Source: Cyclospora cayetanensis (Eukaryota > Apicomplexa > Conoidasida > Eucoccidiorida > Eimeriidae). Taken from it: a DNA stretch of 64,000 nucleotides. A program made the translations under genes and the position numbers. Below are positions 55,399 to 64,000 of the stretch, in pieces. The stretch is from positions 1 to 64,000 of the forward strand of contig NW_020312701.1 in assembly GCF_002999335.1 (NCBI RefSeq). The letters are read 5' to 3'. The first letter of the stretch is position 1, and each line of letters begins with the position of its first letter. Below the pieces are notes generated by a model. That model was not told the origin of the DNA. It saw nothing but the letters and a program-made list of their open reading frames with translations, and did not search any database.

Positions 55399-58300
55399 AT
55401 GGCAGGCATCTCGAGGGGGCGGGTTGCTGCTTTTTGCGCCGCCAGTGCAGCCGTGGGGGCAGCTCTGACGGCAGCAGCGCTCCTGTGCTTCCAGCATCGC
55501 ATCCCGTCGCAGCGACCGCAGGGGGGGGGGACGCAGCGAGAGCGTCTCGAGGAGGAGGAAGAAGAAGCGCAGAAGCAGGAAATATCTGCGAGCTGCCCCG
55601 GTCCTGAGAGCGCAGTGGCAGGTCTTGCTGCAGGCTGTGAGGGGTGCCCTGGGAGAAGCCTTTGTCTAGCAGCAAAGGGAGTTGCAGCCGCTCCGAACGG
55701 AGCGGCTGCCAGTGGAGCACCGGAAGAGGCATCGCGGGATACAGCTGCCACAACAGGGTTGCGGCAGCCGAAGAATGCGGAGATCGCTGCCAAGTTGCGA
55801 GGCGTCAGAAAGAAGATTGTCGTGTTGTCTGGCAAAGGCGGCGTCGGGAAATCAACTGTGGCCTCGCAGCTTGGTAGGAGGTGTCTCTCTCATGGGGGAT
55901 CTCTGGGGCAGGAGCACACTCACGCTGGAGCGCTAAAAAGGCTCACGCTGTTGCATTTTTCGCGCAGACTGTGCAGGCAGCGGGCAGGCCTCGTCCAAAG
56001 CCCGTTGCCTTCTGCAGGGGGGAGTCAGGCGAGTTAATGACTCGCGCTCCCTCAGAAAGGCGCTGCTGCCACCTCGTGTCTCCCTTTTCTTGATCTGAGA
56101 TGCGCAGGCTGGACCTTGAACTCGCTAGGATTCTCAGTTGGCCTCTGCGACTTAGATCTCTGTGGCCCCTCTCTGCCGCTGATGCTTCGGCAGAAGACGG
56201 CAGAAGTCTTCCAGAGCGCAGAGGGGTGGGAGCCTGCGTTTGTTCGAGAGGATCTCTGTCTCATGTCCATTGGTAATTTTAGAATCGAGGCTCTACTCCC
56301 TGAGCAGTCGACGTCACTGCGTAGCTTGGAATAGGTGCTAGCGGCGTGTGTGAGTGTTTTGGCGGGTAATCCCGGGGGGGTTGAAGAACGTTCACGGGTG
56401 GTAACATGTTTTTCTTTCTTGCTGCCTTTTCCTCCTTGAGTAAAAGCGACGGCACCAGCACAGAGAACTAGGAGCGGTCTCTTTAAAGCTTGCACTTGAG
56501 CCAGTATACATACATATGTACATGCAAGCACACAGAGATATATACATGCATCTATATATGTACACATGGTTTATGTGTATATGTATGTATGTATGTATAT
56601 AATTGTATATATATGCCCATATAAATAAAGGCCCGATGTGCTGATAGTTAGGATTTGGCGAGATGCGTGTTTTCGAGATATAGGTTTCTTGTTGCCGGAA
56701 GAGGATAGCGCGGTTATATGGAGGGGTCCTAAGAAGAACTTGCTCATCAAGACTTTTTTGTCAAATGTGAATTGGGGCGAACTGGACTTCCTGATAGTGG
56801 ATACGCCACCAGGTGGGCTTTTGCCTTGGGGATATGCCCGTTACAAGTGATGCGGAGCTGCTAGCGATCGCGCTGGCTCGCCACGGCTCAGTGCGTAATT
56901 CTTTTAATTGGGGATAGGTAGCTAGCTGGGAAGACGAAGGGAGACATCTGCACGCAAGTGGCTCGAAGATTTGGCTAGCTTTTAGAGGACGTTCAACAGC
57001 TGAGCAGTATTCTGCCTGTTTTGTACCACTCGGATAACGAGCCACCGGCAGCAGCTGCGAGGGCAGCTGGACCGGTATGCGAGGCTTTTTGTTGTTGTTC
57101 TTGTTGCACTGTAGGGACCTCGGATGAACATATTTCTCTGACAGCTTTTCTCGATGCTGACGGTGCCATCGTTGTCACAACGCCTCAAGAAGCAGCTCTG
57201 CAGGATGTGCGAAAGCAAATAAACTTTTGGTGAGTCCTTGCGCTTCGTAGTTCGCCGCCTCCTGTTAGGGAAGCGCTGGTCTGTTTGCGCGAGCATCCAC
57301 GTGAGCACGCGTTTCCTTCAGAGGTGGAGGCCCTTAGGAGGGGCTTGTGTGATGGTATCGTTGCGCTTGTTGATCGATGGGACAGGTAGCTGTGTGAGAG
57401 AGAAAGAGAGAGACCATACGACTTGCTAGAGAGCTGCCCGTGTAGACACGGTGTCGAGAGGTCCCCGAGTGTATGTGCATGTATGCATTCATGTAAATAT
57501 GTATGTATGTATGTATGTGTTGTTGCAAAGTCGCAAGGTTTCGCTGCCAGTACTTGGGGTGGTGGAGAACATGACATCGTCCGTGTTTGCCGAAGGCCCC
57601 AACGTGGGAGGCGCAGAGGTGGGGGTTCATGCGTAATAGCGCACTGACACGCTTATTCGCTGCCAGCTGTCTAGTTGCGAGTAGTGGGTTTGGGAATTAT
57701 GAGTGTCCGCTGGGTTTGGCCATGCGGCAAGCGACGACGCATGTCATCTGTCGCGTGTTTTTTTGATTGTGCGCTTGCTGAGGTACTAACTACGTCCCGC
57801 GTTTGGCGAGCGAGGGACAAGTTCGGGCTGTGCGTGGTGGCTAGCTGTGTCAGCCAGTTGCACAGCAAGCGCTTGAATAGCTGCGGCAGCAGCAGCGGCG
57901 TTGGTGTTGTGTGTGTGTGTTTCTGAGGAGTGCAGCAAATGTGCGAAGTCATGGGGGTTCCCTTTGCGGGGAGGATACCTCTTGAGAGGGAGGTGGGCGC
58001 AAGGGCACTGTGCACTTGCACGTCGATAGCCGTCAGAGCCTAGCTATCTTATCTCCCTGCTTCCCTGGCGTATTTCTTTCCGTGTCTCATGTGCGGGCTT
58101 ATTTGCTGCGTTCTTGGCGCATGTAGCACACTTATTAAGCGTGCATGCCAACGGGGTGCGCTGCGGGGACGTCTACTTCGTAGAAGCTGTATGACGGCTC
58201 TACGTTGCCTTCCTCAACATAGGGTTCCCCCTCTAAGTTGCGCAACCTGCTGCTTTTGCTGCTGCTGCTTCTCCGGGGGTGCTGCCGCAGTTACTGAGAG

Positions 58301-58527
58301 CCTGCGAGGAGGGCTATGCTTTGGTGGAAGCCAATCCAGGTGCCTCCGCTGCTGTCTCCCTGCGGACGCTTAGTGAATATCTCATTACGTGCACAGGCTC
58401 TCTACATCCAGACGATGAAGCCCTCCAGCAGCAGCTGCAGGAAGACGAGCAGCGCCGGAAGGCGAAGCCTGAAGCGCCAAGTACTGACAGAGCATCTCGA
58501 GACGGGAACACACTTCTTGAAGGGTAG
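55399..58527 (+). CDS. NBP35: Cytosolic Fe-S cluster scaffold ATPase NBP35, membrane-anchored
   Basis: Mrp/NBP35-family P-loop ATPase that assembles 4Fe-4S clusters for cytosolic and nuclear proteins. Exons: 55399-55873, 56108-56272, 56684-56812, 57115-57229, 57531-57618, 57936-57992, 58291-58527; phases match, 421 residues. Residues 8-30 form a membrane helix ([20 protein letters not shown]); Toxoplasma NBP35 is reported to sit on the mitochondrial outer membrane through such an anchor. The N-terminal cluster motif is Cys66-X13-Cys80-X2-Cys83-X5-Cys89. Then come the deviant Walker A ([10 protein letters not shown], about 144-153), [49 protein letters not shown] and [15 protein letters not shown]. 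The CPxC motif normally just after VVENM is absent; the frame reads [15 protein letters not shown] instead. The C-terminus adds a charged tail of about 50 residues. Confidence 0.9.
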
Positions 58528-59584
58528 AAACGGCGGCAGGGGTAGGCTGGTTGTCAGACAGTCGACTAGCCGCGGCACCGGCCGGAAGCAGCGGGAGGCC
58601 AAGCCTAGTGCAAAACAAACTCGCGGGTGCGCAGGTCGCCTGATTAAACGCGCTGCGACGAACTCCCTTAGATGACTATGTACTAGTTGCGCGTACAAGC
58701 GCTCTCAGCACCGACAACAATGCCAGTCACTGACATGGTGGTCGTGCACAAGTGCATGCGCTACTCACGCTGACTGCAACACGGTTTGTGTCAAAACATC
58801 GCGTCGCTCACGAGGTAGCCGAGCGAATAAAGGTCACGGAGACAAACTGCAGCTGCTGCGCAGCCAGAGCCGCTGAAGCCGCAAAAGCTGTTGCAGCAGA
58901 ATCGCCTCAGCGAGCTCCCCCACTCCTACGCCACCGAGGCAGCCGCGCGATGCGATTCTCGCAGATGCTGGTGAAGGTGCTCCGCTACCGTCCCGAATGC
59001 AGTGCTGCTGCAGCAGTACAAACAGGAAATGTAGAGACGTATCACCTGTTGCCGCATTTGCAGCAGGTGTCAGTCAACCGTGCAGCAGCAGAAGGAGCCG
59101 CGCATAGTTCCTTACTTGGCGTCTGATGCTAAATAGGAAGTAAGACGCCTCAGGGGCTCTTCGCCACACCCTTTAAAGTTTTCCTTCCGTCGACACTTCA
59201 GCAGCGCATGCAAGCCGATACAGGCCGTACGGGTGTCCAGGCACCTGTATGCGGCCTCTGCATTGAAAAAAGCAGACTCAAGTGTGTTTCCGGCGTTAGC
59301 ATAAATGAAGTTTTTCGCGAAAAGATATACAGAATGCGGGCCGTCCGTTAGGCTGACAGGTTCTCAACAGCAACTCCTGAGGTGCACGGGTGTTTTCGAC
59401 AGCCCACCTTCAACAGACTCCAAGCGGCGTATCAGGGGAGAAGCCACGAGGTGCTCTGCTTCCAGTCGTCCGAAGCTGCAGCACCGTTAGCCGCAGCGAA
59501 TGAAGGAACACCTGCTGCTAGTTGAAGCACAAGTAGAAGAGGCATTCAGGGTCTCAAGTGTACTCGATGTCTGTAGCTGCTCAC
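58528..59584. other. Convergent intergenic region, possibly with 3' exons of the HPR-like gene
   Basis: The 3' end of the minus-strand HPR-like gene was not located and may extend to about 58.75 kb. A minus frame at about 58990-58760 is open, but no phase match could be shown. No separate gene was seen. Confidence 0.35.
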
Positions 59585-62500
59585 CAAAAGAGTAAAGACA
59601 GTGCAGTTGTCAGAGTGAAGCCATCAGCCTTTAGCGCTACCTGTGACATCAAACACAGCAACAAGAAAAGCAAGAAGTGAGCTGCAAGCCACGGTGTAGC
59701 GTGATGCATGGACCAGAAAGAAAGAGCACTGGGATGGAGAGCAGCAGCCATCACAGCAGTAAGACGATTGTGAAACACACAGAAGCAGCACCAAAGGATC
59801 GCGGGAGGGTCTGGCAGGGCGCCCAAACGCAGGGGTGCAACTAACGGTGGTGGCTAAAGCTTTGAGCAGCGAGTCGTGCCGTAGCTGCCTCTTCGAAAGA
59901 AAGAAGAGAACATTGCTGATGTGGTCCGGCAGCAGCGGATACACTTGGCGACGGTGTTCTGCCCACAAGCCCTCAACAAAGGCTTTCTGAAAGGCGGAAG
60001 CATTCGTAACAATGCAAGAATCAGCAGACGCTGCAGCGGCGGGAAATGCAGCTGGAAACGACAGCAACTCTTGGAGCGGTGCGCAGGGAAGGAAAGGAGG
60101 CCACTAGGGCACTGAACCCCCTCAAAAAAATATGGCGAAAAATACGCCGGAAATCAAAGGAGGCAGCAGAAGGGAGGCACGCACGCCGCCGTCGAGGCAG
60201 ATAAAACGGCGTGCACACTGGATGACCAAGCAAATAGCATGCACACATACTTGTACATACACACATACACACACATATACATATGCATACTTATACATAC
60301 ACATCCATGCTTATACATAGACATACACTCAGAAATGTATGCATTCCTATACATACACGCACACATACACACACACATATACATACGTACATAACTGTAC
60401 ATACACATACATACATGTACATACTTATGCACACACACGTACACATACATACGTACCTATGCATACACGTACATTCATACACACCCATGAATATCGAGAG
60501 ATAAAAGAGAAAAACCTCGCTTCCAAAAGTTTGCACAGGCCTGCTTTGAAAGCTTCCGGCACCAGCAGCAAGTTCATCGGTAAGTTGAGAGGGCCAGACT
60601 GTGGGTATGGGATCGAGAAGAAGAATCTCACCAGAAGAGCTCGGTGTGGCGCTGTATCGGCATACCCCAGAGCCGTTGCAGCCAGTGCTGCGCTCCTGCA
60701 CGGGAAGTTTCGCAGACATCACAGCATGAGGTTTTTCGAGTGGCTTAGATGCCTCATGCTCTTCGGTTGGGAATGATATCCAAGTTCCTCTGCCGCTTGC
60801 GGAGAAGAAACACCCCCACTTTTTCTACAAGAAGCCTTGCGAACACGCCTCAAGGGCCGCGATCAACTCGACAAACGCGAGCAAGCGCCAGCATACTTTG
60901 CGTTGAAGCGAGGCTGCATGCGGACTAGTAGATGAGCGCTTAGCCCCTGCAGCAGCAAGACGACCTTCCTGGTGTCTTCCGAAGAGCCAGTAGCCACACC
61001 GGAGCGATCAGCTCTACTGCTCTTGCGGCTGCTTTTGTGTTTCGCGGCGCGCGTCCAGGGGTAAAAAAGGACAGCACAATGTAATGCAGCCCGCGAAAAC
61101 TCCTGGGGGGAGAAGAAGGGCCGCACGCCATCAGTTCGCGTAAACGCCTCCCTCTCAGCGCGATCCTGGCTATGAGCACTTGCGTGTCTGCTGTTGTTTC
61201 TGTCACTGTTGCTGATGCTGTTGCTGATGCTGATACTGCTGTTACTGTTACTGTTGACACTGTTGCTGTTACTATTGCTGTTGCTGTTACTATTGCTGTT
61301 GGTGTTACTGTTGATACTGTTACTGTTACTGATGCTGTTACTGTTGATACTGTTGCTGTTACTGTTGATACTGTTGCTGGTACTATTACTGTTGCTGTTA
61401 CTGTTGATACTATTACTGTTGCTGTTACTGTTGCTTTTACTATTACTGCTGTTGTCACTGTTGCTGAGACGATGTTGTAGCGGTCGTTCCTGGGAGAGCC
61501 GCAGGTCTCTAGCAAAGATGAGGCAAAGTTCCCGTGCAAGACACCGAGCGAAATATTCTACACACTCCGCTGCTTCGGATTCGGTAGAACTGGGAATAGA
61601 TAAGTGTCTGGGCAACGTGTGGAGGTGTTGCTCCTGCGGGTGCCGTGGCTTTTCAAGGTGAGGCAACGAAGGCTCAGACTTTGCTCCCGAAAGGAACTGG
61701 TGCTTGAGAGTGCGTTGCCATGGCTGCTGTTGCATTTCATCCTCTGCCAGCTGCGTTTTAGCCGGCTCCCCGTGCAGCAAGGCCTCGCCACTCGTACTGC
61801 TGATGCTGGTGGAGGTGCTGGTGTTGTAGCTGGTATTGCTGATGCTGCTGTTGCTACTGCTGCATTCTTTCCCAAGCAAGCGGTAAAATGCCGCCGGAAA
61901 GACGGGAAGCACGCTGCCGATGAAGGCCGCGTCGCTGCAGCTGGATCTAAGCAGAGGAGGCGAAGCTTCCACGAATCTCGCTGCCGAGAAAGTAGCAGCA
62001 GCATCAACAGGGGCATTCTCAGGAGCTGCCTGTGAAGCTGCTGCAGCCACAGGCCGTGGGGTGTTGAAGAGATAGTCGAACACGCGCAGCCTCGCGAGAC
62101 TTTTAAGGATCTGAGTTAATTGCTCTGCGCTTAAGGTCTCATGCTGCTGCTGAGGCTGATGCTGCTGAGGCTGATGCTGAGGATAGGCAACAGTTTGCTG
62201 ATTGCGCTCTCGCAGCAGAACTAGCAGACGTAGCAAGAGGTGGCGGCAGAGCAGCAGATGGTGCCTCTCCCGAGGTTTGCTGAAGCTGCTGCTACTATTG
62301 CTGCATTTGGTGCTCACAAGGAAGTATCCGAGAGCAAGCAGCTGCTGCGCAGACATGCTCCCAACAGGGGAACATGCAAGGCTTGCAGCAGCAGCACCAG
62401 CAGCAGCAGCAGCAGCCCGAAGCGTCTCCTCTGAGGCTGCCGCCGTTGCCGAGGCTGCTGTCGTGTGTGTTTTCGATGCTTCGATCAAACTTTCGACTCC

Positions 62501-63319
62501 ACCTGCGTCCTCAGGCGAAGAAGTCGTGCAAGCGGAAGCCTCGAGGGCACTACGAGTACCTTGCCCGAAGCTGCTGCTGCTGCTGCTGTTGAACTCGGTT
62601 GTTGCTTCAGAAGCTACAGCTTGCAGGAGCTCGGCGGATCCGCAGAGTGAGGGATGGACGGCGCTCCTTCGCTGCTGGTTCTGCTCCGGCTGCTCGCTGT
62701 GCGCTGTCTGCGAGAAAAGAAGCGGCCGTCGATGCGGTGAGGCTCTGTAGGGCTGCACGAGCTGTTGATCCCGTTGCTCCCCCCCTGCAGCAGAACGGAA
62801 ATGGGGAAGGTTGGCGGGGAAAAGGAGAAGCTGCTCAGCGGCGTCTCCAACGAAGCAAGTCGTTTCCTTCCACCGCTGCATCTGACGCCTTGCAGCGAAC
62901 GACCCTCCTGCATGCCGCTCCTCAGCAGCAGACAGCGTTAGCCGCGGTTGGAGGCGAAGCTCATGAAATGGAGGTAGTAGCACAACCTGCTCCGGGGGGA
63001 GAAGACGTCCTGCAGGTACACCTGCTCGGACTGCCGTTCCTTCTGCTACAGTGAGGTTGATGGATGGTGCAGTCTCTCCCTCCCCACCGTTGCGATGCGC
63101 CTCCCCGCTTGAGATACTGACAGCGCTTGAGGGAGGCACAGACAAAGCGTGGTGGCTGTGCAGGTGGATACACGCAGCAGGAGAGGGTCTGCACGTGGCT
63201 GCAGCCGCTGAGCCTAAAGAAGCAGCGGCTGCGGAGAAGGTTGCTGCCTTGAAGGGCGGCATCCTTAAAGCTGCTGGTAGAGTGGCTCCTCCTACATAAC
63301 AAGACAAGAGGCGTGACAT
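59585..63319 (-). CDS. Large low-complexity protein with heptatricopeptide-like repeats, probable organellar RNA-binding protein
   Basis: Exon 1 (63319-60897) is one open frame of 807 codons starting MSRLLSCYVGGATLPAALRM, an acid-free presequence-like N-terminus. It contains SAEQLTQILKSLARLRVF and VVLLLQGLSAHLLVRM. A later exon ending at 59846 encodes VEGLWAEHRRQVYPLLPDHI, then SNVLFFLSKRQLRHDSLLKA. The exon 59640-59585 reads KADGFTLTTALSLLF. The 'L--IL--LA-L----D--LL--L' spacing is that of heptatricopeptide repeats, found in apicomplexan organellar RAP proteins; no RAP domain was seen. A Ser/Asn run (61184-61480) and Thr/Ser runs are inserted. One or more exons between 60.9 and 60.06 kb (about 60.6 kb) and the 3' end remain unresolved. 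Confidence 0.55.
60241..60485. repeat. ACATAC/ACAC low-complexity tract
   Basis: About 240 bases of ACATAC, ACACACAT and related units, in an intron of the HPR-like gene. Confidence 0.9.
61184..61480. repeat. GTTACT/GTTGCT repeat coding Ser/Asn run
   Basis: About 300 bases of nine- to twelve-base units such as ctgttactgttgatactgtt. On the sense (minus) strand it stays in frame within exon 1 of the HPR-like gene and encodes alternating Asn and Ser with some Ile. The other frames give Val/Thr or Leu runs. Confidence 0.85.
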
Positions 63320-64000
63320 CCAATCCCCCAGGCCTGCTGACGTGCAAAATTGAGCCGCTGCTTGAAGATTTCTACCTGCTAGCAGCGCTGGTGTCGTACC
63401 GGCAACAACGGCTCAACGGCCAACCCCTTCTTCCTGCTTGGTGCGACGCTGAGAGGTGCGAATCCCCTACAGGACGCTGACTTGTCCTCCTCCGTCTACC
63501 CTCCCTCTCCTCATCCAGCGACACCTGCCTGAGGGGGGCCCCTCCAAGGGGCCCCCTCCAAGATAGGACGGTATCGCCGAGATTTTCCTTAGCCAACGCC
63601 TTCGAAGGCGATACATATACATATGTATATACGCATATTAATACATGTGCTTACAAATCAAAGAATATTTGGTGCTATCCAGCACCTCTGGGGGAAGGGG
63701 GGCCCCTCCGTTACAGACTGCTCCCAGAGGACCCTTCCACCGATGCTCGTGCGGGGCCGCAGATCCCAAGCCTTCCTCGCAGCAGCAGATGAGGCAGCAC
63801 CAAATAGTGTAACTTAATGTATCGGGACGGGAAACTGGATTGTGGGCTGCCCGTGCGAAGGCGGTTGCTGCTTTTCAGTGCTGGGTACGCCTGTTGAGCT
63901 GCCGTTTGTTCGAGGCTTGAAGAATTTCAGTAACGCCGCTCGAAATCGGCAGCCTTCTTCCAGACGCTTCGGTTGTAAACCCTAAGGCGTGTAGTATGGC
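63320..64000. other. Right-edge stretch, no gene seen
   Basis: It holds the presumed 5' flank of the HPR-like gene. A local inverted/direct repeat of ggggcccctccaagg type lies at about 63532-63565, and a short TATACATA tract at about 63612-63640. Only short ORFs occur. Confidence 0.4.

Overview
This window looks like nuclear DNA of a coccidian apicomplexan, most likely an Eimeria species. The reasons are dense CAG/GCT-class trinucleotide repeats in both exons and introns, intron-rich genes with GT-AG borders, and apicomplexan families such as a TSR/PAN adhesin with a membrane anchor and acidic tail, a heptatricopeptide-like organellar protein and a membrane-anchored NBP35. The species cannot be read from the sequence.

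Two textures alternate. Bases 1-20.5 kb and 37.4-40.1 kb are repeat-poor and show few long ORFs. Bases 20.5-37.4 kb and 40.1-63.3 kb are repeat-rich and gene-dense. Genes were assembled by hand from reading frame, splice signals and phase. Where an exon chain is phase-consistent from ATG to stop, this is stated.

Layout: a NIPA-type magnesium transporter runs off the left edge (minus). The terminal exon of an unknown minus gene follows at about 2 kb. The repeat-poor part hides two genes: a secreted seven-exon endonuclease/exonuclease/phosphatase-fold protein (10.1-13.1 kb, minus) and a small SAYSvFN-domain membrane protein (15.7-16.6 kb, minus). A foldback repeat lies near 19 kb. Then come an organellar-type tryptophanyl-tRNA synthetase (minus), a DEAD-box RNA helicase (plus), an unknown small probable mitochondrial protein (minus), a CDK-like CMGC kinase (plus), the eleven-exon TSR/PAN adhesin (plus), a COG4 Golgi tether subunit (minus), an NBP35 Fe-S scaffold ATPase (plus) and a heptatricopeptide-like protein (minus).

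From 20 to 63 kb most neighbours are divergent or convergent: TrpRS/helicase divergent, helicase/small protein convergent, small protein/kinase divergent, adhesin/COG4 convergent, COG4/NBP35 divergent, NBP35/HPR convergent. Each divergent pair shares an upstream gap of about 0.9-1.1 kb. The genes do not form one pathway. They are housekeeping functions (organellar translation, RNA metabolism, Fe-S assembly, Golgi trafficking) plus one invasion-type surface protein and two secreted or membrane novelties. No tRNA, rRNA, CRISPR array or recognisable transposase was found.
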